From contig NZ_SDKM01000003.1 of the NCBI RefSeq assembly GCF_004519545.1, forward strand, positions 1 through 64,000: a DNA stretch of 64,000 nt, read 5' to 3'. The translations under genes and the position numbers were made by a program. This stretch comes from Nocardioides guangzhouensis (GTDB lineage: Bacteria > Actinomycetota > Actinomycetes > Propionibacteriales > Nocardioidaceae). The notes beneath the pieces were generated by a model. The model was not told the DNA's origin. It saw only the letters and a program-made list of their open reading frames with translations, and did no database searches. Shown here one piece after another: positions 55,300 to 63,837 of this stretch; position 1 is the stretch's first letter; each line of letters starts with the position of its first letter.

Positions 55300-56487
55300 G
55301 TGAGATGGCGGTGGGACGTCCTGGTCGCGGCGTGGTGCTGCGCCCTGCTGCTCGTCACCGCAGGGAGCGAGCAGGTCGGCGGGGCGGTCCGGGGGGCAGC
55401 GGACGCCGACCTCGCGCCCGTGGCGCCGCAGGTCTCCGGTACCGACTACCAGGAACCGCTGCGGGTCGGGAGCAACCAGACCGTCTCCGCCACCGACGTC
55501 AGCTCCGCGGGCGCGATGTCCGGCGACCTGGTGATCGACGAGGTCCTGCTCGCGGCGTACACCGATGCCTCCCGGCTGGTCGGTGACTGCCGCCTCCCGG
55601 TCTCGCTGCTCGCCGCGATCGGTCAGGTCGAGTCCGGGAACCTGCGCGGGCACCGGATCGACGCGAAGCACCGCGCCGTGCCCGGGATCCTCGGGCCGGT
55701 CCTCGACGGCAAGAAGTTCAAGGCCGTGCGCGACACGGACGACGGCACGCTCGACGGCCACAAGCGCTGGGACCGCGCGGTGGGGCCGATGCAGTTCCTG
55801 CCGTCGACCTGGATCCGCTTCGCCGTGGACCTCGACATGGACGGGGTGCTCGACCCGCAGGACGTCGAGGACGCCGCCGGCTCCGCGGCCGCCTACCTCT
55901 GCAAGGGCGGGCGCGACCTCAGCAAGCCCGCCGACGTCCGGGCCGCGGTCCTGTCCTACAACCACTCGCACGCCTACCTGCGGATCGTCCTGAAGTGGAT
56001 GCACGCCTACGACACCCTCGGTGCGGCCCCCGGCCTGGTGCTGCCCGGTGCCAGCTTCGTCGTCCCGGCCTGGCTCGCCGCCGCGAACGTCCGGCTGCCC
56101 TCCGGTCACCCGGGCGCCGGCACGGCCGCCGGCAGCGGCACCGGGAAGGTCGCGGCGGCGCCGGTCCGCGAGCCGGGCGGCACGTCCACCCCGTCCTCGC
56201 CGACCCAGCTTCCCTCCTCGCCGGCGACGCCCACCTGCAGTCCGTCGCCCACGGCCTCGTCCTCGCCGACGCCCTCGCCGTCGGCCACGCCGTCCCCGTC
56301 CCCGACGACCTCGCCGTCTCCGACGGGGTCGCCGAGCGCCTCGCCGTCGCCCTCGGAGTCGCCGTCGACCTCACCGAGCCCCAGCCCGTCGAGCAGCCCG
56401 TCGAGCAGCCCCTCGGCCAGCCCCTCGCCCTCGACGTCTCCCTCGCCGAGCCCGTCGCCGAGCCCGACCGGCAAGCCCTGCGGCTAG
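55300..56487 (+). CDS. Lytic transglycosylase with Ser/Pro-rich tail
   Basis: 395 aa, GTG start with a GAGGGG site. A signal-anchor (DVLVAAWCCALLLVTAG) leads to an SLT-type domain with catalytic Glu111 in LLAAIGQVESGNL, WDRAVGPMQFLPSTWIRF and AVLSYNHSHAYLRIVLKWM. It would cut peptidoglycan glycan strands outside the cell. Residues about 293-392 are almost all Ser, Pro and Thr, a flexible wall-spanning tail that is unusually long. The codon repeats behind it make the region prone to length changes. Confidence 0.87.
   Translation: MRWRWDVLVAAWCCALLLVTAGSEQVGGAVRGAADADLAPVAPQVSGTDYQEPLRVGSNQTVSATDVSSAGAMSGDLVIDEVLLAAYTDASRLVGDCRLPVSLLAAIGQVESGNLRGHRIDAKHRAVPGILGPVLDGKKFKAVRDTDDGTLDGHKRWDRAVGPMQFLPSTWIRFAVDLDMDGVLDPQDVEDAAGSAAAYLCKGGRDLSKPADVRAAVLSYNHSHAYLRIVLKWMHAYDTLGAAPGLVLPGASFVVPAWLAAANVRLPSGHPGAGTAAGSGTGKVAAAPVREPGGTSTPSSPTQLPSSPATPTCSPSPTASSSPTPSPSATPSPSPTTSPSPTGSPSASPSPSESPSTSPSPSPSSSPSSSPSASPSPSTSPSPSPSPSPTGKPCG
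56178..56481 (+). repeat. Low-complexity Ser/Pro-coding tract
   Basis: Repeated CCGTCG/CCGAGC/CCCTCG codon blocks encode a run of about 100 residues that is nearly all Ser, Pro and Thr at the end of the transglycosylase. The units are irregular, so this is not a clean minisatellite. Confidence 0.75.
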
Positions 56488-56755
56488 GGCAGGTGCGTCC
56501 GCGGTCGGCGGGGCGCGCGATCTTGACTCCGTGCCGCGCGCTCTGGGTCGTGGGATGTGCGTTCAACATGGCCCGTTGTCGCCATGGTTGGCCCCACGTG
56601 TGCGCGGTACCAAGGAAATGAGTCCCTTTCGACTTCGTGGCGTTGGGCCAGAGCAGCGAAGCGACCGGTGTCTCGGATCCTTCACGACGGCGAGTCCTGG
56701 TTCGCCCACCCTCGCCGCCCCGCCGTGCTGCCCACGCCTTGGAAGGGGAAGAACC
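56488..56755. other. Intergenic region upstream of the M6 protease gene
   Basis: 268 bases with no convincing gene. It has lower GC and more A/T than its neighbours around 56560-56690, which suits a promoter, and ends in GGAAGGGG, the ribosome site for 56756. No clear operator or hairpin is seen. Confidence 0.4.
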
Positions 56756-58678
56756 ATGGGGCACCCCACCGAACGCCGCCCGGGCGCGCCGACGCCCGGC
56801 ACCACCGTCGAAGCTCGAGCACACCGGATGACCGACCTGTGCGTCGTGGCGCCCGACCCCGAGCTCAAGGACCAGCTCAACGAACGATTCAACGAGATCC
56901 GCGAGAACGCCGGTGAGATGCTTGCCCCGCTGTTGCGCTACAGCGAGCCGCGGCACCCGGGATTCAACGACGGTCTGCTCTACCCCGGCACCTACTACCC
57001 GGTCGGAACCACGCTCGAGGTCGCCCGCGCGGCTGCCCTCGAACGGGCGCCGTTGCGCGGCACCGTCCGCGTCATCGTCGTCCTCGTCGACTTCAGCGAC
57101 CACCCCATGCCCAACGGCGCCGATGCGAGGTTCCGCGACCTCTTCTTCTCCACCGGAGTCCTGCCGCACGGCAGCGTCAAGGAGTACTACACCGAGGCAA
57201 GCAAGGGCCTGATCACGCTCGACGGCGAAGTGGTCGGTCCGTACCGCCTTCCCCAGCCGGTGGCGACGTACGCCGGCGCGGAGAACGGGACCCAGGCGGC
57301 GGCGCCGAACGCCAGGACCATGGCGAACGACGCGGTCACCGCAGCAGACCCCCACGTCGGGTTCGCGCCGTACGACAACGACGGCAACGGGTACGTCGAC
57401 GCGTTCGTCGTCGTGCACGCAGGCCGCGGCGCCGAGCAGACCGGTGCCGCCGCCGACATCTGGTCCCACAAGTGGGTCCTGCCCGCGGAACGGACCGTGG
57501 ACGGAACCAAGATCTTCCCCTACCTGACCATCCCGGACGACGCCAGGATCGGGGTCTGCGCGCACGAGCTCGGCCATCTCCTGTTCGGGTGGCCGGACCT
57601 GTACGACACCGACAACACCTCCGAAGGCATCGGCAACTGGTGCCTGATGGGTGCGGGCTCCTGGGGCCTCGGGGGAGACCGTCCGGTGCACCCGTCGGCC
57701 TGGTGCAAGGCCAACCAGGGGTGGGCCAACGTCATCGCCCAGACCAGCAACGGCCACGTGAACGTGACCGACGTGAAGTCCTCCGGCAACGTCCACCGGC
57801 TCTGGAAGGACGGCGCTCCGGGCAACGAGTACTTCCTGGTCGAGAACCGGTTGCAGACCGGGTACGACGCGTCCATGCCCGGACAGGGACTGCTGATCTG
57901 GCACATCGACGACGCCGTGGCGACCAACCGCGACGAGTCGCACTACAAGGTGGCCCTCGTGCAGGCGGACGGCAAGAAGGACCTGGAGAACAACCGGAAC
58001 CGGGGTGACGCCGGCGACCCGTACCCGGGATCGAGCGGCAACACGTCCTTCACGGACTCCTCGACGCCGAACAGCAAGTCCTACGCCGGTGCCAACACGT
58101 GCGTCAGCGTCACCGAGATCCCGGCGCTCGCCCCGACCGTCCGCGTCTGGATGGGAGTTCGCTGCTTCGTGAAGCCCCCGATCAAGGAGGGCAAGGAGGT
58201 CCTCAAGGAGATCCGCGACAAGTGGCTGCGTGACCAGAAGGGATTCCGCAAGGAGGTGAGCCCCAAGGAGCTCAGCCCCAAGGAGCTCAGCCCGAAGGAG
58301 GTCAGCCCGAAGGAGCTGCGGGAGGGAGGCAAGTTCCGCGACCTGCCGGATCCACGCAGGTGGTTCGGGGGCGATGTCGGCCAGGCCGCCACCGACGCGG
58401 CGGCCGGAGACCTCGACGAACGCGTCGCGGCCCTGGAGGCCACCGTCGACGCGCTCGCCAGCATGATCACCGACCAGGGTGCAGGCGGCCAGGCCGACAC
58501 CGGCTCGCTGCCGCCCGGGGCGGAGCCGTTCATCGGAAGCTCCGACCGGCCGACCCTCTCGACAGGCGACGACGCGACCAACGACGAGGGTCCGACCGAC
58601 GCGGCGGAGCTGCGGGCGGCCATGGAATCCGGTTCGGCGGCAGCCAAGCGCGCCTACGACACGCCGCCGGCAGGGTGA
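56756..58678 (+). CDS. M6-type metalloprotease with KE[LV]SP repeat segment
   Basis: 640 aa from the ATG at 56756, ribosome site GGAAGGGG. The catalytic zinc site is HELGH (residues 270-274) with the third ligand in FGWPDLYD, as in M6 (immune inhibitor A-like) peptidases; YDNDGNGYVD before it looks like a calcium loop. There is no signal peptide or membrane span, unusual for M6. Residues 499-521 are five units of KE[LV]SP (period 5, last unit KEL), then a coiled-coil-like DLDERVAALEATVDALASMITD and an acidic tail. It is followed by two ATP-grasp-type genes, 7 bases away. Confidence 0.85.
   Translation: MGHPTERRPGAPTPGTTVEARAHRMTDLCVVAPDPELKDQLNERFNEIRENAGEMLAPLLRYSEPRHPGFNDGLLYPGTYYPVGTTLEVARAAALERAPLRGTVRVIVVLVDFSDHPMPNGADARFRDLFFSTGVLPHGSVKEYYTEASKGLITLDGEVVGPYRLPQPVATYAGAENGTQAAAPNARTMANDAVTAADPHVGFAPYDNDGNGYVDAFVVVHAGRGAEQTGAAADIWSHKWVLPAERTVDGTKIFPYLTIPDDARIGVCAHELGHLLFGWPDLYDTDNTSEGIGNWCLMGAGSWGLGGDRPVHPSAWCKANQGWANVIAQTSNGHVNVTDVKSSGNVHRLWKDGAPGNEYFLVENRLQTGYDASMPGQGLLIWHIDDAVATNRDESHYKVALVQADGKKDLENNRNRGDAGDPYPGSSGNTSFTDSSTPNSKSYAGANTCVSVTEIPALAPTVRVWMGVRCFVKPPIKEGKEVLKEIRDKWLRDQKGFRKEVSPKELSPKELSPKEVSPKELREGGKFRDLPDPRRWFGGDVGQAATDAAAGDLDERVAALEATVDALASMITDQGAGGQADTGSLPPGAEPFIGSSDRPTLSTGDDATNDEGPTDAAELRAAMESGSAAAKRAYDTPPAG
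58250..58318 (+). repeat. 15-bp tandem repeat coding KE[LV]SP units
   Basis: AAGGAGSTSAGCCCS-type units repeat every 15 bases, giving K-E-[L/V]-S-P four times and a final KEL. The third codon positions differ between units, so selection on the protein rather than recent copying is likely. Confidence 0.85.
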
Positions 58679-58685
58679 CCTGCAG

Positions 58686-59549
58686 ATGGTGAAGGTCCTC
58701 GTCCTCGCCCATGCTGACGACCGTGCCGCGTCACGGCTGGTCGCCAGCCTGGGCCAGCGCGGGGTCGAGGCTGCCCTGGTCACCGACCTCCGGCTCGCCA
58801 CCAGCGCACGGTTCGCTCACCGTCCGGTGTGCGGGCCGGCCCGCGCCGACGGGCTCGACGCCGTGTGGCTGGACGGGGACACGGAGCTGTCCGCCCGGAC
58901 GATCGGGTGCGTCTACTCGCGGCTGGTCACCGTCACGCCACCCCCGTTCGTCGACGCCTCCGACCGGGACTACGCACGGGTCGAGCTGGAGGCGCTCCTT
59001 GCCAGCTGGCTCCACGGCTTGGGGAGCCGGGTGGTCAACCGGGCGGGCCCGGCGGCACTCGCCGGCCCGGCACGAGACCTCGTCTCGGTCCTCGCGCTGG
59101 CGCGCGAGGTCGGCCTGGCCATCCCGGCGGTGCAGCTCGCCTCGAGCGGCAGCCGTTCCCGTCCGGCATCGCCCGGCCACGTTGCCCTGGAGTGGCCGGA
59201 CGGCTTCGTTCCCGCGTCACTGGCGTACGCCGCGCCCGGAACCGGGCCGCCGATCGGGCTGCCGGCGCTGCGCATCGAGCCTCTGCGACCGGGACGCTGC
59301 CACGTCCTGGTCGCCGGTGACACCGTGACCGGGGCGCCGGGCTCGACCGGTCGGGCGTGCCGCGACCTGGCGCAGGCCTGCGAGCTGGACGTGTGCGACG
59401 TCCAGCTCGCCGAGACGACGACGGGAAGACTCGTGTGCGTCGGTCTGGACGCGGTGCCGACACTGTCGAGGTCCGACCACAGGGAGGCTCTCGCGGACCA
59501 CCTCGTCGAACGCGCGCACCGTCACGCCCGGCAGGAGGTCCCCGCATGA
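58686..59549 (+). CDS. Degraded ATP-grasp-like protein, unknown function
   Basis: 287 aa from the ATG at 58686. The N-terminus has a pre-ATP-grasp feel (VKVLVLAHADDRAASRLVASLGQRGVEAALVTDL). The C-terminus follows the layout of the neighbour's catalytic end: CRDLAQACELDVCDVQLAETTTGRLVCVGLDAVPTLS against [37 protein letters not shown]. The metal-binding Glu and Asn of LEANTSP are missing here, so it is probably not an active ligase but a partner or regulatory subunit. I do not recognise a named family. Confidence 0.6.
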   Translation: MVKVLVLAHADDRAASRLVASLGQRGVEAALVTDLRLATSARFAHRPVCGPARADGLDAVWLDGDTELSARTIGCVYSRLVTVTPPPFVDASDRDYARVELEALLASWLHGLGSRVVNRAGPAALAGPARDLVSVLALAREVGLAIPAVQLASSGSRSRPASPGHVALEWPDGFVPASLAYAAPGTGPPIGLPALRIEPLRPGRCHVLVAGDTVTGAPGSTGRACRDLAQACELDVCDVQLAETTTGRLVCVGLDAVPTLSRSDHREALADHLVERAHRHARQEVPA

Positions 59550-60469
59550 TCGTGCTGGTCGGGGTCCGCTCCGAGGCCCCCGTGCAGATGGCCATGGATG
59601 CCGCCCGCGACCTCGGGGTCGACTTCACGGTCCTCGACGAGCGCGACGCGGCGAACTGGCACGTCGACCTGCGTGTCGATCCCAGCGGCACGTCGTGCAC
59701 GGTCAGCCCGGAGGGGCGGACGATCGAGCTGGGCGACGTCGACGGCGTCTACCTGCGATTGGTGGGAGCGGCTCCCCACGCCCGCGGTGCGCGGGTCGAC
59801 CCGTGCAGCCGGGCCCGGCACCAGGCCGCAGTCAGCCTGCTCACGAGCTGGGCGCAGACCACTCGGGCGCGGGTCGCAAACCGGCCCGAACCCATGTGCA
59901 GCAACGCGTCCAAGCCCTACCAGGCCGCCCTCATCGCGGCCGCCGGCCTCCAGGTTCCCGCGACGCTGGTGTCCAACGACCCCGACGAGGTACGCGGCTT
60001 CGCAGCCCGGCACGGCCGACTCGTCTTCAAGTCGACCAGCGGCATCCGGTCGGTCGTCCAGGAGCTCACGCCCGCACGGGCGGCGGCCCTCGACCAGGTG
60101 CGTTTCCTGCCCACGCAGTTCCAGCAGCTGGTCTCCGGCACCAACGTCCGCGCACACGTCGTCGCAGACCGGGTGTTCGCCTGCTCCATCACGTCCACCA
60201 GCATCGACTACCGGTACGGCGGCGAGGGGATGACCCCGCAGACAGTCACCGCGACCGAGCTGCCACATGACGTCGACGCATCCTGCCGGTCTCTCGCAAA
60301 GACGCTGGACCTGCCGCTGGTCGGCATCGACCTCATCCACGACGACGACGGCAACTGGTGGTGCCTCGAGGCGAACACGAGCCCTGCGTACAGTTGCTTC
60401 GAGCAGCCGACCGGACTGCCCATCGCACGCGCGCTCGTCGCATGGCTGGACTCCGGTCGCCCGGCCTGA
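59546..60469 (+). CDS. ATP-grasp ligase (RimK/graspetide-ligase type)
   Basis: 307 aa, ATG overlapping the previous stop. ATP-grasp elements: an N-terminal pre-grasp domain, [15 protein letters not shown] as nucleotide-binding region, [21 protein letters not shown], and the metal motif [12 protein letters not shown] with Glu and Asn intact. Such enzymes join a carboxylate to an amine or hydroxyl through an acyl-phosphate; RimK, MvdC/D and other peptide-modifying ligases are in the group. The protease gene upstream encodes a Lys/Ser/Glu repeat that could be a substrate; that is inference. Confidence 0.82.
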   Translation: MIVLVGVRSEAPVQMAMDAARDLGVDFTVLDERDAANWHVDLRVDPSGTSCTVSPEGRTIELGDVDGVYLRLVGAAPHARGARVDPCSRARHQAAVSLLTSWAQTTRARVANRPEPMCSNASKPYQAALIAAAGLQVPATLVSNDPDEVRGFAARHGRLVFKSTSGIRSVVQELTPARAAALDQVRFLPTQFQQLVSGTNVRAHVVADRVFACSITSTSIDYRYGGEGMTPQTVTATELPHDVDASCRSLAKTLDLPLVGIDLIHDDDGNWWCLEANTSPAYSCFEQPTGLPIARALVAWLDSGRPA

Positions 60470-60478
60470 GGAGATCGC

Positions 60479-60757
60479 GTGGTTTCAGCCGTCGAGAACC
60501 GCTCGATGGTCACGGTTGTCACCCTCGCCGTCGACCCGAGCGACACCCCGCACTGGCAGCGCCTCAGGGTCCGCATCGACGACGCAATCCCCGTCGAGGG
60601 CTACGCCCACCTGCTCGCCGACGCCGTCGGACGCGAGCTCTCGGCCCTCGCGCCCGACGACCTGGCCCGACTCATTGCCGTACCCGGGTCGACCTGGGCA
60701 GGCGAAGCGGAGCTGGTCGCCCCCGCCACCATCCGCCTTCGCGCCCTCGCGGACTGA
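60479..60757 (+). CDS. Small protein next to ATP-grasp genes, unknown
   Basis: 92 aa, GTG start with AGGAGA in front; an internal ATG at 60506 would give 83 aa. It is a compact alpha/beta sequence ([60 protein letters not shown]). I recognise no family. It begins 9 bases after the ligase, so it probably belongs to the same unit. It is not itself an obvious precursor peptide: no repeated core or leader motif is seen. Confidence 0.6.
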   Translation: MVSAVENRSMVTVVTLAVDPSDTPHWQRLRVRIDDAIPVEGYAHLLADAVGRELSALAPDDLARLIAVPGSTWAGEAELVAPATIRLRALAD

Positions 60758-60771
60758 GAGGGAGCTCTGAC

Positions 60772-62766
60772 GTGGCCAACCGCCTGCGTGGCGCAACGTC
60801 CCCCTATCTCCTCCAGCACGCCGACAACCCCGTGCACTGGTGGGAGTGGGGCGAGGACGCGTTCGTGGAGGCGCGGGATCGAAACGTGCCGGTGCTGCTG
60901 TCCGTCGGGTACGCCGCGTGCCACTGGTGCCACGTGATGGCCCACGAGTCGTTCGAGGACGAGGCCACCGCGGCGTACATGAACGAGCACTTCGTCAACG
61001 TCAAGGTCGACCGTGAGGAGCGGCCCGACGTGGACGCGGTCTACATGGCCGCGACCCAGGCGATGACCGGGCAGGGCGGCTGGCCGATGACCTGCGTCCT
61101 CGACCACGAGGGCGCGCCGTTCTTCGCCGGCACCTACTTCCCGGACCGGCCCCGGCACGGCAGCCCCAGCTTCGGGCAGGTGCTCGAGGCGCTCGTCGAG
61201 GCGTGGCGCGACCGCGGTGACGACGTACGCCGGTCGGCCGATAGGGTGCGTGCCCACCTGCAGGCGCAGGGAGCGCTGGAGGCCGGGACCGTCGGCGCCG
61301 AGACCCTGGCCGACGCCGTCCGCGCCCTGGCCCGCGAGCACGACCCGGAGCACGGCGGGTTCGGGGGAGCGCCGAAGTTCCCGCCGTCGATGGTGCTGGA
61401 GTTCCTGCTGCGGCACGAGCTCCTGGTGTCGAGACGTTCGCCGGGGCGCGCTCCTCGACCAGCGGAGACCGGCACCCTGGCCAGGACGATGCTGGACGCG
61501 GCCTGCGTGGCGATGGCCCGCGGCGGCATCTACGACCAGGTCGGCGGCGGCTTCGCCCGCTACTCCGTGGACGCGGGCTGGGTGGTGCCGCACTTCGAGA
61601 AGATGCTCTACGACAACGCGCAGCTGCTCGGCGTCTACGCCCGCTGGGGCGGCAACCGGATCGCCGAGGAGACCGCCGACTTCCTGCTCCGCGAGCTGCG
61701 CACCGCCGAGGGCGGGTTCGCCTCCGCGCTGGACGCCGACAGTGAAGGCGTCGAGGGCAGGTTCTACGCCTGGACCCCGACCCAGCTCCGGGCGGCCCTC
61801 GGCGACGAGGACGGCACCTGGGCGGCCGGGGTGTTCACCGTCACCGAGGCGGGCACCTTCGAGCACGGGTCGTCCACCCTCCAGCTCCGGCAGGACCCCG
61901 ACGACCTGCACCGGCTCGAGGACGTCAAGCGCCGGCTGCTCGCCGCCCGCGAGGAACGGATCCGACCCGCCCGCGACGACAAGGTGGTCGCGGCCTGGAA
62001 CGGGCTGGCGGTCAGCGGACTGTGCGCCGCCGGCACCCTCCTCGAGAAGCCCGAGTACGTCGATGCCGCGACCCGCGCTGCCGAGCTGCTGGTCGAGGTC
62101 CACCTGGTCGACGGGCGGTTGCGCCGCGTGTCCCGGGACGGCGTGGTCGGCCGGCACGACGCCGTGCTGGAGGACCACGGGTGCGTCGCCCAGGGCTTCC
62201 TCGACCTGCTCCAGGCGACCGGCGACGCCCGCTGGCTCGCGCACGCGCGGGTGCTGCTCGACGACGCGCTGGACCGGTTCCGGGCCGACGACGGCGGGTT
62301 CCACGACACCGCGGTCGACGCCGAGACGCTGGTCGCCCGGCCACGGGAGATCGGCGACAACGCCAGCCCGTCCGGGCAGTCGGCGATGGTCCAGGCGCTC
62401 GCGACGTACGCCGCGCTGACCGGGTCCGGCGCGCATCGCACCGCCGCCGAGGAGACGTTGTCGGTGCTGGCCACGCTCGCCGAGCGAGCGCCGCGGTTCG
62501 CCGGCCACGCGCTGGCCGCGGCCGAGGCGATGCTCGAGGGTCCGGAGGAGGTCGCCGTGGTGGGGCGCCCCGGGCCGGAGCGCGACGCCCTGGCCCGGGC
62601 CGCCCGCCGCCGCCCCGGTGCGGTGGTCCTGGTTGCCGAGCCCGGCCGGACCGACGTACCGCTGCTCGAAGGCCGGGTCGAGGTCGACGGCCGCCCCGCG
62701 GCGTACGTCTGCCGCGACCTGGTCTGCGAACGACCTGTCACCGACCCCGCGGACCTGCCACGCTGA
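60772..62766 (+). CDS. DUF255 thioredoxin-like / six-hairpin glycosidase-like protein
   Basis: 664 aa, GTG start. It opens [25 protein letters not shown] and [17 protein letters not shown], the CHWCH motif of the YyaL/spermatogenesis-associated 20 family. The middle and C-terminal parts are (alpha/alpha) barrel-like, with [38 protein letters not shown]. Function unknown; a redox or carbohydrate role has been suggested. Residues about 219-231 come from a 39-bp repeat (61425-61463) shared with the xdh Mo-subunit gene. Confidence 0.9.
   Translation: MANRLRGATSPYLLQHADNPVHWWEWGEDAFVEARDRNVPVLLSVGYAACHWCHVMAHESFEDEATAAYMNEHFVNVKVDREERPDVDAVYMAATQAMTGQGGWPMTCVLDHEGAPFFAGTYFPDRPRHGSPSFGQVLEALVEAWRDRGDDVRRSADRVRAHLQAQGALEAGTVGAETLADAVRALAREHDPEHGGFGGAPKFPPSMVLEFLLRHELLVSRRSPGRAPRPAETGTLARTMLDAACVAMARGGIYDQVGGGFARYSVDAGWVVPHFEKMLYDNAQLLGVYARWGGNRIAEETADFLLRELRTAEGGFASALDADSEGVEGRFYAWTPTQLRAALGDEDGTWAAGVFTVTEAGTFEHGSSTLQLRQDPDDLHRLEDVKRRLLAAREERIRPARDDKVVAAWNGLAVSGLCAAGTLLEKPEYVDAATRAAELLVEVHLVDGRLRRVSRDGVVGRHDAVLEDHGCVAQGFLDLLQATGDARWLAHARVLLDDALDRFRADDGGFHDTAVDAETLVARPREIGDNASPSGQSAMVQALATYAALTGSGAHRTAAEETLSVLATLAERAPRFAGHALAAAEAMLEGPEEVAVVGRPGPERDALARAARRRPGAVVLVAEPGRTDVPLLEGRVEVDGRPAAYVCRDLVCERPVTDPADLPR
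61425..61463. repeat. 39-bp dispersed repeat, copy in the DUF255 gene
   Basis: Begins GGTGTCGAGACGTTCGC and ends CGCTCCTCGACCAGC; 33 of 39 bases match the copy at 37758-37796 (minus strand). It adds an Arg/Pro-rich insert ([14 protein letters not shown]) in a helix-loop region of the protein without breaking the frame. Confidence 0.8.
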
Positions 62767-63012
62767 AACCGATGAGGCTGGATGCCCCGTTCAGCCCTCC
62801 GACCACCAAGCAGCAAGGGAAGTCCTGCGGCCTGCTGGTGCACGGTGAGCCGCTGCCGCCGCCCGGAGCACGCCCGACCTGCCGTGGATCCCGAGGGCGG
62901 CCTCGTAGGGGGATTGGGCGGGGGGCCCGTGCGGGGCGCTGGTCGTCCCGTGGTGCGTCGGATGGGCCTGGGGCAGTTCCGGGTGGCCGGCTCCTGCCTC
63001 GGGTAGCCCTGG
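62767..63012. other. Intergenic region, nothing recognised
   Basis: 246 bases between the DUF255 gene and the convergent hemolysin III gene. Short open frames exist but show no codon bias or conserved motif. No terminator-like hairpin with a U-tract is seen. Confidence 0.4.
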
Positions 63013-63765
63013 CTAGCGCAGGGAGTACGTCGCCAGCGAGACGCCGACGTAGTGGGTCACGAACGCCAGGATCGTGAACGAGTGGAACACCTCGTGGAAG
63101 CCGAACCAGCGGGGCGAGGGGTCGGGGCGCTGGAAGCCGTAGACCACCCCGCCGAGCGTGTAGAGCACGCCGCCGGCCGCGACCAGCACGAGGACCGCGA
63201 TCGCGATGCCCGGGTCGAACCGCTCGGCCCCCGCGGCGAACGACGGGATGAAGAACACCGCGGCCCAGCCGAGCGCGATGTAGATCGGCACGTAGAGCCA
63301 GCGCGGCGCGTCGGTCCAGAACACCCGGAAGAAGACGCCGACCACGGCCCCCGTCCAGACGATCGAGAGCAGCAGCCAGCGGGGCGTGCCCGACAGGAAC
63401 AGCAGCGCGAACGGCGTGTAGGACCCGGCGATGAGCAGGAAGATGTTGGCGTGGTCGAAGCGCCGCAGGAAGTTCCACGTGCGGGGTGACCACGTGCCGC
63501 GGTGGTAGATCGCGGAGACCGTGAACAGCACCAGCGCGGTCGCGGCGAACATCGCCGAGCCGACCCGGGTCGCCGCGGTGGGGGAGAGTGCGATCAGGAC
63601 GATGCCGGCAGCGAGCGTGAGCGGTGCGGTGGCCAGGTGCAGCCAGCCGCGGAGCTTCGGCTTGATGTCGGCGAGCGTGTCGTGTGCCCGGTCGCGTGCC
63701 CGGTCCACGGCGCCGTGGGTCCGGTCGACGGCATGGTCCAGGCGGGAGCGGATCATGTCGTTCAT
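63013..63765 (-). CDS. Hemolysin III family (TrhA/PAQR-like) membrane protein
   Basis: 250 aa from the ATG at 63765. A charged N-terminal helix of about 40 residues precedes seven spans. SAIYHRGTWSPRTWNFLRRFDHANIFLLIAGSYTPFAL and GFHEVFHSFTILAFVTHY carry the conserved Ser/His/Asp residues of the PAQR/YqfA superfamily, a likely metal-dependent membrane hydrolase site. It is divergent from the isoprenyl transferase gene, a pairing commonly seen in actinobacteria. Confidence 0.9.
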   Translation of the reverse strand: MNDMIRSRLDHAVDRTHGAVDRARDRAHDTLADIKPKLRGWLHLATAPLTLAAGIVLIALSPTAATRVGSAMFAATALVLFTVSAIYHRGTWSPRTWNFLRRFDHANIFLLIAGSYTPFALLFLSGTPRWLLLSIVWTGAVVGVFFRVFWTDAPRWLYVPIYIALGWAAVFFIPSFAAGAERFDPGIAIAVLVLVAAGGVLYTLGGVVYGFQRPDPSPRWFGFHEVFHSFTILAFVTHYVGVSLATYSLR

Positions 63766-63837
63766 GTACCCAAGGGTACGGATGGCCACTCATGGTGTAC
63801 GCCGATCGGTACAGACAGGACGAGTAGAGTCGGTCAC

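Noticed and set aside
56178..56481. The repeated codons as a CRISPR or minisatellite
   Set aside because: Units are irregular and lie in frame inside a Ser/Pro-rich protein tail; there are no spacers.
56488..56755. Possible tRNA or small RNA in the space before the M6 protease gene
   Set aside because: No cloverleaf, no GGTTCRA-type T-loop in the right place, and no conserved hairpin could be found by eye.
62771..63004. Short open frames between the DUF255 and hemolysin III genes
   Set aside because: No ribosome site, no motif and no codon bias; treated as non-coding.
63766..63779. GTACCC-AA-GGGTAC before the hemolysin III start as an operator
   Set aside because: The arms are only six bases and such short symmetry is common here; no regulator is nearby.
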